Below, piece after piece: positions 7,927 through 16,806 of a stretch of DNA of 64,000 nt. The notes under the pieces are model-generated. The model was not told the origin of the DNA. It worked only from the letters and a program-made list of their open reading frames with translations, and did no database searches. The stretch lies in contig DASWYF010000013.1 in assembly GCA_036405135.1 (NCBI GenBank), forward strand, positions 293,538-357,537, read 5' to 3'. Position numbers and translations under genes: made by a program. The number at the start of each line of letters is the position of its first letter. Position 1 is the first letter of the stretch. The DNA comes from Verrucomicrobiia bacterium (GTDB taxonomy: Bacteria > Verrucomicrobiota > Verrucomicrobiia > Limisphaerales > JAEYXS01).

Positions 7927-8562
7927 TCAGGCGGCGATGTCATAGCGTTGCATATCAAGGAAACTGGAGGCATCGGCCAACGCTGCCCGCACGTTGCCCT
8001 TGGTGGCGTCGGCGATCTTGGAAGCGGTATCAGCAGGGATATTCCGTCGCATGAGCAATTGGGTCACTTCATCCAAGGCGGGTGCTTCGAAATGCCAGAC
8101 TTTGAAGCGTGATTGATACTGCGATTGCAGTTCTTCAACGGGTTTGTTGGTCGTGCCGAGGATGATCGTGCGGCGAGGCAGGTAGTCCAGAAAAGTGCGC
8201 ATCTGATTGCAGGCGACGTCCGGAGTGCCATCCAGTTCATCGATGAGCTTCACAGAGAAGTCCCCGAACATGGGCAGGTGGTAGCGATCGTTCGTCCAGC
8301 GTCGCGCGACATCCACGGTCAGGCTGGAACCGTTGAGGTTTTCCACGCCGCCGGGATAAGGGGCGATGAGATAGGCAACTTGTTTGGCCAGTCCAGATTT
8401 TCCGATGCCGGGAGGACCGACGAAGAGGTGGCATTTCTCAAAAGGAAGCAGTTTGTCCGTAGCGGCGGGATCAGACTGATACTCTTTCACCTTATGGCCC
8501 ATGATGTGGGCGATGCGGCGAGTGAGGCCAATCCAGTCATTGATATCAGAGGGTGGGTTCAT
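7927..8562 (-). CDS. AAA+ ATPase, clamp-loader/RarA-like core
   Basis: A 211-residue AAA+ ATPase. Walker A is GPPGIGKS (residues 49-56), the Walker B region is VKLIDELD, sensor 1 is ILGTTN, an SRF probably supplies the arginine finger, and the small helical lid follows (NIPADTASKIADATKGNVRAALADA). The fold is closest to the RuvB/RarA/replication-factor-C group, but the protein lacks extra C-terminal domains. It may load or remodel a replication or recombination complex of the element. It is directly downstream of the serine recombinase gene (13 bases). Confidence 0.75.
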   Translation of the reverse strand: MNPPSDINDWIGLTRRIAHIMGHKVKEYQSDPAATDKLLPFEKCHLFVGPPGIGKSGLAKQVAYLIAPYPGGVENLNGSSLTVDVARRWTNDRYHLPMFGDFSVKLIDELDGTPDVACNQMRTFLDYLPRRTIILGTTNKPVEELQSQYQSRFKVWHFEAPALDEVTQLLMRRNIPADTASKIADATKGNVRAALADASSFLDMQRYDIAA

Positions 8563-8575
8563 ATACGTCTAAAAT

Positions 8576-9430
8576 TCAGTCGATATTCTGTTCATCGTTC
8601 AGAGGCTTCTTCTTCAGGACTTCGGCGGTGTGCTTGGACTCCAGCACCTTCTTCACATTGGCGGTCTGCCAGCCGCCGACTACGCCCGTCTTGGTGGGGA
8701 CTTGGCGTTGGTTGAGCCAGGTGGCTACGCGGTTGTAATTGGCATTGGCTTCGGTCATGCGCTGGGCCATCTCACGGATCCAATATTGTTCGGTAGGATC
8801 GTCGGTGAGCTTGGTGCCCTTCGGCCATGCCATGATGGGTTTGCCTTCGCCATTCGTGCCGGTCTGGATCTTGGTGACCGAGCGGCCTTCGGCATCGACG
8901 GGACGGAAACCGTAGGGGATGGTGCCGATGACTTCGTTATCCTTGAATTTCTTGCTGAGACGGTCGGTGATGCGCGTGCGGATCATATCGCGCTCGAACT
9001 CGGCGAAGTGAGCGAGCAGGGCGAACATGAGACGACCGACTGGGCCGCCAGTGGAAACGGCATCGCCACCGAGATCCACGATGTGCAAGGTGATCTTCCG
9101 TTCGTCCAGCCATTGAAGCAACTGGAGCATATCCGTGGCTTTGCGGCCCAAGCGATCGAGCTTGGCGACCACGAGATGCTTCACCGGTTCTGGCGTCAGG
9201 CCGAGCTGGGGCGAGAAGCCGTGTTCCAAGGCGGAGAGAATGGAGCGTCCGCCATCGCGATCGGCGAAAGCGATGCCGCCAGAGGTTTCTTCATCGAAGA
9301 ATTCCAATGAGGTGTGGGACACCAGCCCTTTCAGCATCAGGTAATTGGCTAGCTTGGCTTCCTGCACGTCCAGCGAGCCTTCCTGATGGCCGGTGGAGAC
9401 ACGGCGATAGAGAGCAGCGTAATCTTTCAT
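8576..9430 (-). CDS. Serine recombinase (resolvase/invertase family)
   Basis: A 284-residue serine recombinase. The N-terminal resolvase domain starts ALYRRVSTGHQ, with catalytic Ser12 in the RVS motif, and carries KLDRLGR and FAEFERDMIRTR, the typical catalytic arginine region and E-helix. The C-terminal part (about 190-270) resembles the Recombinase domain that follows the E-helix in large serine recombinases but is short. It may resolve multimers or drive integration alongside the tyrosine integrase at the right end. Confidence 0.9.
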   Translation of the reverse strand: MKDYAALYRRVSTGHQEGSLDVQEAKLANYLMLKGLVSHTSLEFFDEETSGGIAFADRDGGRSILSALEHGFSPQLGLTPEPVKHLVVAKLDRLGRKATDMLQLLQWLDERKITLHIVDLGGDAVSTGGPVGRLMFALLAHFAEFERDMIRTRITDRLSKKFKDNEVIGTIPYGFRPVDAEGRSVTKIQTGTNGEGKPIMAWPKGTKLTDDPTEQYWIREMAQRMTEANANYNRVATWLNQRQVPTKTGVVGGWQTANVKKVLESKHTAEVLKKKPLNDEQNID

Positions 9431-9442
9431 AGTGGCAAAGGG

Positions 9443-9799
9443 TTAGAAGGTGACGGGTTCAACCAAGATGTATTCGTAGGCACGGTGCAGGAGCAGGAGA
9501 TTGCGGTCCTGCAACCATTGCTCCTCTTCTGCCGACAAAGGACGGTATTTGCGGATGGCTGCGGCGTAATGCTCGGATTGCACTTCGAAGAACAAGGCGT
9601 AGCCGTCTTCAGCGGTGTGCATCACGCGTTCCACGCGATCGTTCATGGCCACGCCTTCGCTCAAGCTGAAGATGAGGCGGCCATCGCCATCCGTGAAATT
9701 CGTGAGGTCACTGTCGGGATGGAAGCCGAGGCTGATGCCTTTTTCCCACAGGCGGTCAATGATGGCCGCGGCCTCGAGATAGAGAGGAGTATTTTTCAT
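9443..9799 (-). CDS. Hypothetical protein
   Basis: A 118-residue soluble protein starting MKNTPLYLEAAAIIDRLWEKG, which looks like an amphipathic helix. The rest mixes strands and helices with no motif I know. It lies between radC and the serine recombinase, 12 bases from the latter, on the same strand. Spacing and codon use support a real gene. Confidence 0.6.
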   Translation of the reverse strand: MKNTPLYLEAAAIIDRLWEKGISLGFHPDSDLTNFTDGDGRLIFSLSEGVAMNDRVERVMHTAEDGYALFFEVQSEHYAAAIRKYRPLSAEEEQWLQDRNLLLLHRAYEYILVEPVTF

Positions 9800-9820
9800 A
9801 GTTATTGGGGGTTGGATGAC

Positions 9821-10384
9821 TCAGCAATAGAAATGGCCCAGTTCACGAAGAGACTGGTAATACCTTGGGTTGCTCTGGCACACACCGGTCTGGCCGAGCA
9901 CGACGTGGTCCAGCACATCGATCTTCAAAAACTGTCCGCCGCGGATCAGATCCCGCGTGACTCGGATATCGGCATCGGACGGGGTGGGATCGCCGCTGGG
10001 GTGATTGTGCATGAGTACGATCGCGGAGGCGCAAATCGTGAGGGCGTTTTGAAAAACTTCACGCGGATGGACGAGCAAGGTGTCCAGCGTGCCCTGGCCG
10101 ATGATGCAATGGCCGATGGCGCGGCGCCGTGTGTTCAGAAAGATCGCCATGAGGTTTTCCACCGTGGGGCGATAGAAAGGACTGGTGTTGATGAAATCGC
10201 GGCAATATTCCGCCGCTGCTTCCGGATTATCCAAAGAGACAGATGAAACCTTGGCCAGTTGCTGCCGGATCGGGATGAGGCCGTATTCGACCACGCTGTA
10301 AAAAGAAGCTGGCCGCTGAGGAATGATGACTTCTTTGGGGATGGTTGGAACGCTGTCCCAGAAAGAGAGGGTGTGTTGTGTCAT
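9821..10384 (-). CDS. radC: RadC-like JAB/MPN-domain protein
   Basis: A 187-residue RadC homologue. The JAB/MPN metal-binding signature reads VLMHNHPSGDPTPSDADI, with the preceding acidic residue in the domain, so the zinc-protease-like site is intact. The N-terminal helix-hairpin-helix region of chromosomal RadC is replaced by a short unrelated stretch. RadC proteins are common on phages and islands; their role is uncertain despite the old DNA-repair name. The start is put at MTQHTLSF (10384) because the longer frame would overlap the divergent promoter region. Confidence 0.85.
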   Translation of the reverse strand: MTQHTLSFWDSVPTIPKEVIIPQRPASFYSVVEYGLIPIRQQLAKVSSVSLDNPEAAAEYCRDFINTSPFYRPTVENLMAIFLNTRRRAIGHCIIGQGTLDTLLVHPREVFQNALTICASAIVLMHNHPSGDPTPSDADIRVTRDLIRGGQFLKIDVLDHVVLGQTGVCQSNPRYYQSLRELGHFYC

Positions 10385-10488
10385 GGGAAGAAAAGCGGAA
10401 TGCCCGGCCGGGAACGCCAAGGAGGTGGGCCAGAGGATGGCCACTGAAGAAACGTTTCCCGACCGGGCAAAAGTGTTAGGTTGTAACT

Positions 10489-10671
10489 ATGCCTCAGAAA
10501 AAGCAGACGGCGATGAAGAAATTACCGGATGGATACCAGTCCAGTTCGGAGTTGATCAATGGCGTGATGACGCTGGTAGGGCGGCGTCCAGACAAGGTGC
10601 CACCGATCTACATCGCCACCAAGGATGGATGGGAGGAGTATTATCCGCCCAAGAAAAAAGGGTGGAGTTAA
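10489..10671 (+). CDS. Hypothetical small protein, divergent from radC
   Basis: A 60-residue plus-strand frame (MPQKKQTAMKKLPDGYQ...) and one of few rightward genes in the element. It ends in a basic/aromatic tail (YYPPKKKGWS), and its stop overlaps the convergent gene at 10668 by four bases. No clear ribosome site or domain. Accepted with caution because the minus strand is otherwise empty here. Confidence 0.45.
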   Translation: MPQKKQTAMKKLPDGYQSSSELINGVMTLVGRRPDKVPPIYIATKDGWEEYYPPKKKGWS

Positions 10672-10982
10672 CGCCGTGTGCGCTGGACCTGTATTATGAG
10701 ATCCATGGCCGCGTGAAAGTCCGCACCTGTCAAATTGCATTGGGCGATGAGGATGGCATCGCCTGACTTGCCGATGAGCAGGGCACGGAGGAGGTCGTCA
10801 ACGGGATCTGGCTGACGCTCGCCGTTCACGTCCACAGCGATGCACAGATCCATGAAGTCCTCGCCACCCGTGCCGAGGTTAAACTCTTTCCAGAGGTAAT
10901 AGCGTACGGCATCACTCGGCAGTCCGTTGAAGCCGGTAGTGATGGTATTTCCAGAACGGAAATGGGCTTTGATGGTCAGCAT
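10668..10982 (-). CDS. Hypothetical protein
   Basis: A 104-residue protein beginning MLTIKAHFRSGNTITTGFNG, a beta-rich start, followed by a helical C-terminal half with a Cys (AQCNLTGADF). No known domain. It follows the 231-codon frame by 14 bases on the same strand. Confidence 0.55.
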   Translation of the reverse strand: MLTIKAHFRSGNTITTGFNGLPSDAVRYYLWKEFNLGTGGEDFMDLCIAVDVNGERQPDPVDDLLRALLIGKSGDAILIAQCNLTGADFHAAMDLIIQVQRTRR

Positions 10983-10996
10983 AGCCTGGTCAGAAG

Positions 10997-11569
10997 TTAG
11001 AGGGTTGGTGTCGATTGGCCCACACTATTCGGAACGGCGATCCAATCGCCGGTGTAAGTGTAATAGCCTTCTTGGTGTTTGATCTCTTCCTCCAGTTCCC
11101 ATTGAGTCCAGAAGCCGTCATTATCTTCAAAGGCTTCATCGAGATCCTTGTTGCCACGCTCGCGGGCGATCTGTTCAGCGGCTTCCTTGGTAGCGGCGTA
11201 TTGCTCGCCGCTGCCAAACATCCAGCCTTCATTCATACCCATGCCGGTGATGTCGCACTTGCGGGCGTAGCGTCCGCCTTCGGCCTCGGCGAGAGCGATG
11301 CGGGCGTCTTTCAGCCAGGCAGAGAGGATTTGATCGCCTTCCTGATTGGCCAGTTCCACCCGCAAGATCGCTTCCTTCAAACGCTGATACATCAGCGGCG
11401 CGGCCGCCATCATGGAGGCATCTGCGAAGGTGTCGCCATGCTTCTCAGCATTGGTGAAGACATAGGCATTGCGCAGGCTGGCCAGCGTGGTGTCTTCACT
11501 GACCAACTGGTCGGTGCCACGCAAGGCGTACCATTGTCCGCCGGTGATATTGGGAGGGTTCGGGTTCAT
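10997..11569 (-). CDS. Hypothetical protein with CDITGxGMNEGW motif
   Basis: A 190-residue protein; the start is taken as MNPNPPNITGGQWYALR (11569). The centre has a helical segment, then KCDITGMGMNEGWMFGSGEQY (given here only in part), a Cys/Gly motif I have seen in small uncharacterised phage and plasmid proteins, followed by an acidic C-terminus (DEAFEDNDGFWTQWELEEEI). Function unknown. Cotranscribed with the neighbours. Confidence 0.6.
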   Translation of the reverse strand: MNPNPPNITGGQWYALRGTDQLVSEDTTLASLRNAYVFTNAEKHGDTFADASMMAAAPLMYQRLKEAILRVELANQEGDQILSAWLKDARIALAEAEGGRYARKCDITGMGMNEGWMFGSGEQYAATKEAAEQIARERGNKDLDEAFEDNDGFWTQWELEEEIKHQEGYYTYTGDWIAVPNSVGQSTPTL

Positions 11570-11692
11570 AAATTTTTGTGTAACGAAGGCAACCCAGAGG
11601 GAGAGGCTGGGCTGCTTTCGATACGCAAAGAGGAAATGCCGCCGCAGATGCGCTAGAACAGCTAACGCACCGGCGGCGGCAACGGAACCCAA

Positions 11693-13033
11693 TTAAATGT
11701 GTGCCGGCTGCGCAGACCCTGCGACCAGCACACCTGAATGATAACCGACCTGACGAAGCATGCGCTTCCAGGCCGGGACAGTTTCGATGTGTGTTTCCAC
11801 CACTACTTGTCGAATCGGCTCCGATTCGGGTGGAGCTGGCGGTGGAACGATTTCGAGTGGCGCTGCAGGAGATGAAACCTCGTCGGTAATGGCCTCGATC
11901 GTGCCGTCCATCGTTTCTACCGATGGATCGGTGGTGCCTTCCGGTGACATGAGAGCGGCCGCAATCTCCTCGGTGAGCAATTGGCCGATGGTGTGAGCGT
12001 GATATTCCTCGCGGTGGCAGCGTTCGGTGAGGATCTCCATGATGGCCATCGTCACGTCTTGCGGATCGGGCACGCCTGCATCGGTGGCCGCCTTCAAAAG
12101 ACGTTCATCCAGATGCTGCTGGGCGAGCATGAATTTTTCCTCGGCCTCAGCGTGCAAACCTTCAGGGAAAGCGGTCAGTGCGTTCAGAAGTCGCTGCCAA
12201 CCCTGCTTGAGCCGTTTGGAATCGGCATCCTTGCCGGTGATGGCGATAAGCTTTTCACTCACCTCCTTGATCTTGGGAGCCATGGCTGCTTTGGCATTCT
12301 CCACGTCTTGCATGAAGTGGTCCCAGCATTGATTGACACCTGCGACGGTCATCTCGTCCGTGAAGAGAGGGAAACCGTGGGTGGACGGGATGAATGGATT
12401 TTCATTGGCGAAAGCCACCACCTCGGACCAAGGCACGACGCCAAACTCATCTTGTGACAACGTGACGACGATGCCTTTGTTTTCGCTGGCCCATGCCACG
12501 GGAGAAGATCCACCGCCGATGCCGATGATGGAGTAAGCGGTCCGAACGGCATCCTTGCCCTCGGCAGCGGCCTCGAGGAGAGAAAAATGTAGATGATGAT
12601 TTTGCACCGATGTGAGGCAGGTGCAGATGGCCGCGTATTTGACCTCATCCGGCAACGTGCGCTCGATGTGCGGCAGTTTGCCCGTGCCCAGTTTTTCAGC
12701 GATCGGTACCGGAGTGGAAACCGTGGGTGTTTCGGCGGTGGTGGTGGCCGTGCTGTTCGTCTTGAACTGAGGCAACCAGGTGCCGAGAAGCTGCTGCACA
12801 TCGCCACCTTGGCTGTGATAGTGCAGGGTGAAATCGCGCAGGGCCTTCTCGGGATCGGAGAAAGTGACGCCTTCGCGATTGGCGAGGAACAGAAACATGT
12901 TCAACGACAATGCCGGCTGGACGTGTTCCTGCTTCGCCTTTTTCTTGGAAGCCGGTTTGACCGGTTCCGCCGGTGCAGATGCTGACGATGGCGTAGAAGC
13001 CGTGCCAGTCTGGCTAAGAGGGTTGAAGCGCAT
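11693..13033 (-). CDS. Hypothetical 446-residue protein
   Basis: A long soluble protein. Residues 1-45 are a low-complexity Ser/Ala/Pro/Lys leader (SSASAPAEPVKPASKKKAK). A globular middle follows, with a helical region around residues 240-330, and the tail is acidic and proline-rich (SSPAAPLEIVPPPAPPESEP). No catalytic motif recognised. It is the largest unknown of the element apart from the 15162-16742 protein. Confidence 0.6.
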   Translation of the reverse strand: MRFNPLSQTGTASTPSSASAPAEPVKPASKKKAKQEHVQPALSLNMFLFLANREGVTFSDPEKALRDFTLHYHSQGGDVQQLLGTWLPQFKTNSTATTTAETPTVSTPVPIAEKLGTGKLPHIERTLPDEVKYAAICTCLTSVQNHHLHFSLLEAAAEGKDAVRTAYSIIGIGGGSSPVAWASENKGIVVTLSQDEFGVVPWSEVVAFANENPFIPSTHGFPLFTDEMTVAGVNQCWDHFMQDVENAKAAMAPKIKEVSEKLIAITGKDADSKRLKQGWQRLLNALTAFPEGLHAEAEEKFMLAQQHLDERLLKAATDAGVPDPQDVTMAIMEILTERCHREEYHAHTIGQLLTEEIAAALMSPEGTTDPSVETMDGTIEAITDEVSSPAAPLEIVPPPAPPESEPIRQVVVETHIETVPAWKRMLRQVGYHSGVLVAGSAQPAHI

Positions 13034-13141
13034 AATGGTTTAGGTGGAGGAATCTCCTCCATTCAATGCCGGCGGAAGTGCCGACACTGAAGGGAGGAGG
13101 CGGCGATGTCTGCCGCCTCCGGTTTTCTCGCGTAGAAGCGA

Positions 13142-13318
13142 TTACGGCTTGATGTAAGCATTCAGGCCGATGGTGACGGGCTTGCCGTCCACAACAGCCT
13201 GACTGACGATGTTGCCGTGCGTGCTGGCCACCACGAGCGTCTTTTTGGATGCGCTGAGGGTGGGGGTTTGTAACGGAATGGTGATGACCAAGTTTTTGCC
13301 TTCGACTTTTGCCTGCAT
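13142..13318 (-). CDS. Small conserved-looking protein, 58 residues
   Basis: Start chosen at MQAKVEGKNLVITIPL (13318) because AAAGGA stands about eight bases upstream on the minus strand; the longer frame to 13417 lacks this. The short protein is beta-rich and ends AVVDGKPVTIGLNAYIKP. No domain known. It resembles small element-encoded proteins of the VEGKxLVIxIP type that recur near single-strand-binding or replication genes, but that link is a recollection, not shown here. Confidence 0.6.
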   Translation of the reverse strand: MQAKVEGKNLVITIPLQTPTLSASKKTLVVASTHGNIVSQAVVDGKPVTIGLNAYIKP

Positions 13319-13374
13319 GTTTTTCCTTTTTTCGTTTCCTCCGCTGACACCATGCCAGCGGAAAAGTGGTGTGT

Positions 13375-13470
13375 TTAGCTGAGGGCCAGCCAAAACAAAA
13401 TTGCGACGGCCAGACACATAGCGAGGGTTTCAATCCAAGTGTCCGGCTCATGGGTGCTGGGCGTTTTCAT
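13375..13470 (-). CDS. Putative 31-residue single-pass membrane peptide
   Basis: A short minus-strand ORF: MKTPSTHEPDTWIETLAMCL followed by AVAILFWLALS and stop. The C-terminal 17 residues form one hydrophobic membrane segment. A weak GGA lies 11 bases upstream of the ATG. It fits the gap between the 58-residue gene and the next terminator. Unverified. Confidence 0.4.
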   Translation of the reverse strand: MKTPSTHEPDTWIETLAMCLAVAILFWLALS

Positions 13471-13578
13471 AGTGATCATTTCCGGGGAAATCCGAGAAAG
13501 CGTTTCTGCGGATCTCGGCTATGCGCCTTTCTGAAAAATTCCCGAGGTGCGGGCCGTAAGGGGGAAAAAGAAAACAAA

Positions 13579-13616
13579 AAAAGCCCCGACCACAGTGAAG
13601 TGGCCGGGGCTTTTTA
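13579..13616. terminator. Bidirectional hairpin terminator
   Basis: AAAAAGCCCCG and CGGGGCTTTTT flank a loop region containing ACCACAGTGAAGTGG. A-tract on one side and T-tract on the other, so it can stop transcription in both directions. Confidence 0.75.
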
Positions 13617-13706
13617 GCGGTTATTTGTTTACGGTCGCGGTCGTATCGTCACCTCCAGTTGAGGGTTCAACGGATGCTGCCAACGCAGATGTCCGCACAA
13701 ATGGAA

Positions 13707-13743
13707 AAACCCCGGTCGTCACAAGGACGACCGGGGTTTTCTT
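13707..13743. terminator. Hairpin terminator
   Basis: AACCCCGGTCGTC and GACGACCGGGGTT pair around ACAAG, with A-rich 5' and T-rich 3' flanks. It lies just past the stop of the minus-strand gene at 13758, so it terminates that gene. Together with the hairpin at 13,579 it brackets about 90 bases with no clear ORF. Confidence 0.75.
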
Positions 13744-13757
13744 GAATGGTTTTACGA

Positions 13758-14546
13758 CTAGGTTTTAGCCGTGAGGACTTGCACTTGCGGCGTGTGCAAG
13801 GCGTGATACCACGAAGTGATTTTGTCATCATCGAAACGACGTTCGGGCTTGTCGCCTTCCGTCATATTATTTTCGATGGCATCGGCGGCGTCTTTCAGGC
13901 CGATGTGGAACTCCTTGGCCTTGTCCTCATCTTTGATGTAGGTCATCTCCGCCGTCACCACAGCGAGCAGTGCCGTGTGGTGGCCGTGCGCGAGAACTTC
14001 CTGTATCAGTTCGATGGCCTTTGCCTCGTCCATTTTCTTGGGGCCTTTCAAGCCTTCCAAGATTTCCTTGAGCTTTTTCGCGGCCGTATGACCGCGCAGG
14101 TGCAGGTGGTTCGCCGCTTCGGCAATGGCCTTGTGCGTGAGATCGCCACCGACCTTGTTCGTGATACTGGCGGCGATTTCTAAGCACTGAGCGGAGCAAA
14201 GGTCATAGTCCGCTTCCGTGATAAGACCGCCCTTCACGAAGCAATCGAAAGCCACACTGCAAGAAAGCGCGTGCGGGTTCGGCTTGGATTTCGTGAGGAA
14301 TTCCCAGTATGCCGACAGGGACGTGTTACGTGCCACGGCCTGCTTGAGCTTCATTTCTTCCAGTTTCTCGCCGATGACGGCGAGCAACTTGCCAGTTTCC
14401 GGGAAAGCCGATTTGTGCCGTTCAGTGGCAGTCTTCGAGTCTTTCTCGATGTCGGCGGCCTTGCCTGCTTCCGCAGTCAAGAGGTCGATCGTGAGGCTCC
14501 GCAGGTGTGCGGCAGTAAGGATTACTTTGGATTCCGTTGTTTTCAC
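13758..14546 (-). CDS. Hypothetical helical protein
   Basis: A 262-residue, Ala/Lys/Glu-rich protein that looks almost entirely helical (LLTAEAGKAADIEKDSKTAT; EAKAIELIQEVLAHGHHTAL). It contains two isolated Cys (DLCSAQCLEIA) and no motif I recognise. It is followed by a strong terminator on its own strand, so it ends a transcript. Coding is well supported by composition and length. Confidence 0.6.
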   Translation of the reverse strand: MKTTESKVILTAAHLRSLTIDLLTAEAGKAADIEKDSKTATERHKSAFPETGKLLAVIGEKLEEMKLKQAVARNTSLSAYWEFLTKSKPNPHALSCSVAFDCFVKGGLITEADYDLCSAQCLEIAASITNKVGGDLTHKAIAEAANHLHLRGHTAAKKLKEILEGLKGPKKMDEAKAIELIQEVLAHGHHTALLAVVTAEMTYIKDEDKAKEFHIGLKDAADAIENNMTEGDKPERRFDDDKITSWYHALHTPQVQVLTAKT

Positions 14547-15161
14547 TGTATTTTCGGGTGGGCTTTAACCCGCGCCCTTGGATTTGCAGCTTAATGCCGC
14601 AAACTTGCCGCCGGGAGGAATCATCCCGGCAAATTCGCATTTTGCTTTTCTCGCACCACTCCGACTCGGAGCGGCCATCAGCTTCGCACTTGCGCCATTT
14701 CTGGCGTGCGCTGCTGGCGACCGCCCCGTTCGGGGTTGGTGCGGGACTCGGCAAAACGGACGTCATACAAACGTCCACGTCCGGGCAATACTGGAAACCC
14801 TTTTCAGAAGGATTGGGTGATTGCCCGGAGGTGGAGGCTAGCAGGATCGTGGCGTCTAAAAGAAAGAGACGCCGGCAGATTGGTGCGGCCTTGCGCCGCG
14901 CTTGGCATCCTCCCCGGACGCGCAACGCGCCCGCATGGCCGCACCGCTCTACTATTAACTACTCCCGCCGCGCAGACCCTACGCACACCGCCCGCGCTCC
15001 GACTCGGAGCGCAGGACGCGCCGCAAGGCCGCCCAGCTCTACATAATGAACTGCGCCGCGTGCGCAGACCCTCGCCCGCTGGCCTTCACCAATGAGGGCA
15101 AACAAAAAGGGCGGGAGCCGAAGCCCCCGCCCAATACCGCGCCCGCCGCGCTGGCTGGCCT
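14547..15161. other. GC-rich intergenic block with repeats
   Basis: No convincing gene; overlapping ORFs on both strands look like frame noise in GC-rich DNA. It holds the palindrome CTCCGACTCGGAG twice (about 14,659 and 14,998), and two degenerate copies of a roughly 60-base unit ending GCGCAGACCCT (around 14,975 and 15,070). GCGCAGACCCT also occurs near 11,712. It could be a recombination or regulatory region. Confidence 0.4.
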
Positions 15162-16742
15162 TTAGCGAAGCCAGCCCGCCCGCCAGCCTTGCGACGCCTT
15201 ACGCCATGAATCCTCTAACCCGCCGCGATGCTGGAGCAGCAAACGACGCGCTTGCATGGCCGAGGCAAAAGCCCGCCCGCGTTCATCGGTGACCCGCGCC
15301 CATTGGCCCGCCAGTGGCGATTGAACCCAGCAAGGGCGAACTTCGGCGCGCTCAGTGGCGCGCCGCGTGCAAGTGTAATCTCGCACCGTGCCGCCCTCGC
15401 CCGTGACGGCCAGCACCACGCCGCCAGATTCACGCCGTACAGCCTTCGCCGTGCCCGCAACACCCTTGGCGAGCATGCCGGAAGCCAAGGCCCGTTGCGC
15501 CTTTATCAGCTTGCCCGCCCGCAACGCCGTTACCCGCGCCCTTGCCCGCAGGTGCTTCAACTCCGGCATACGTTCCCAATGATCTGTACAAGCATCGCCC
15601 AGCTTGGCCCACACTTGGCCCGATCTGAAGGACTCGACGGCAGCACGCCCGGAAGCGAAGCCAGAAAGCCGCGCCGCATCTGAGAGGGATTGACCGTGCA
15701 AGAGACGGACCAGCACCCGCGCCCGTTGCGCCGCCGTGCGCCGAGCTTGTGACGGTCCCGCGCCCTTGCCCTTGATGCTGCCAACCAGAACGGCCCAGAC
15801 CCAACGGCAAGCCGTCTCCCTGGCGTTGTCCTTGGCAGACGGAGGACGTACCGCGGCCTGATTCGCCCACGTTTGCAAGCCCGCTTGCTCTACCTCTAAT
15901 TGAACGTCCGAGAGGGGAACGAATTGGAGCTTGTCCACTTCGCTAGAACGGCCCGAGACGGGAGACGCGAACTCAACGAGAGACTTGTGAGCAGCACGCC
16001 AGCCGATACGCCAGAGCAGCTTGAGGAATCGCGACCTCTCCCAGTGTTCGGGGCGAACGCCCCGCTTGCTAGATACCTTGGCCCACATCGCGCTAACGGC
16101 ATCGCTGGCCGCGTCCTGAATCGAAGTAGAGGACGGGCTTTTGCCGTACTTGCGCGTAAGGGAACGGGCAGCACGGGCAGCACAACCGCCCCCGCCCCAA
16201 GTCGCGCTCTGCGCCTTGCTGAATCCCTCGCCCCCGGCCAGCTTCATTAGGCGAAGCCCTACCTCTTGCTCCTTCCGAATCTCTTCGGCAATCCATGGCC
16301 ACCGCTCCTCTTGCTCTGCTTGCGCGATAGCGCCGCGCATCTCCTTATCTAGCCCCTCGCCCACCGGGCGAGCTTGCTTGATTGGAACACGGCGAGGCGT
16401 GAGGCGATTGCTGGCCTGTAGTGCCTTCACTCCCGCCGAAGGCGCAACTTCTTCCCACTCGCCGGTAGGCGAGCGAAACGAAGCCGCGCCGCCGTCAACA
16501 ACGATGCTACCGTCATCTATCCCGCGCCCTTGCCCCGCGCCCCCTGTAATGTCTCCTCCTACACGGTGACCAAGTGTAGCCACGTCAGGAGGTAATAAAC
16601 CCCAGTCCATGCGCTTCGGTGCTTCGTTCGTTGCGCCCGTCCATCCCATTGCTGTTAGCTTCATACTGTTTGCCATCGGCAGTGCCCGCACCATGCAAGC
16701 AAAAGCTGCCAATGTCCTTTCAAGTGCCAGAATCGCGGACAC
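15162..16742 (-). CDS. Large unknown protein with sigma-like segments
   Basis: A frame of 526 residues; MANSMKLTAMGW (about 16676) is a possible shorter start. Residues around 205-260 (IQDAASDAVSAMW ... FLKLLWRIGWRAAHKSL) resemble sigma region 2, and a later helix-turn-helix-like stretch (LLHGQSLSDAARLSGFASGR, about 355-375) is where region 4 would sit, so a diverged sigma-like or DNA-binding protein is possible. The protein is very rich in Ala and Arg and more GC-rich than its neighbours. No replication-protein motif was found. Identity uncertain. Confidence 0.55.
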   Translation of the reverse strand: MSAILALERTLAAFACMVRALPMANSMKLTAMGWTGATNEAPKRMDWGLLPPDVATLGHRVGGDITGGAGQGRGIDDGSIVVDGGAASFRSPTGEWEEVAPSAGVKALQASNRLTPRRVPIKQARPVGEGLDKEMRGAIAQAEQEERWPWIAEEIRKEQEVGLRLMKLAGGEGFSKAQSATWGGGGCAARAARSLTRKYGKSPSSTSIQDAASDAVSAMWAKVSSKRGVRPEHWERSRFLKLLWRIGWRAAHKSLVEFASPVSGRSSEVDKLQFVPLSDVQLEVEQAGLQTWANQAAVRPPSAKDNARETACRWVWAVLVGSIKGKGAGPSQARRTAAQRARVLVRLLHGQSLSDAARLSGFASGRAAVESFRSGQVWAKLGDACTDHWERMPELKHLRARARVTALRAGKLIKAQRALASGMLAKGVAGTAKAVRRESGGVVLAVTGEGGTVRDYTCTRRATERAEVRPCWVQSPLAGQWARVTDERGRAFASAMQARRLLLQHRGGLEDSWRKASQGWRAGWLR

Positions 16743-16806
16743 TTGCGAGTTACACCACCTGCGAACGCGGGTTTTTCTCGGTTTCGATTGCCCCGTAAGC
16801 CGCTGA

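Noticed and set aside
14422..15046. Overlapping ORFs on both strands in the GC-rich gap
   Set aside because: Both are low-complexity, Arg- and Ser-rich, and no start has a ribosome site.
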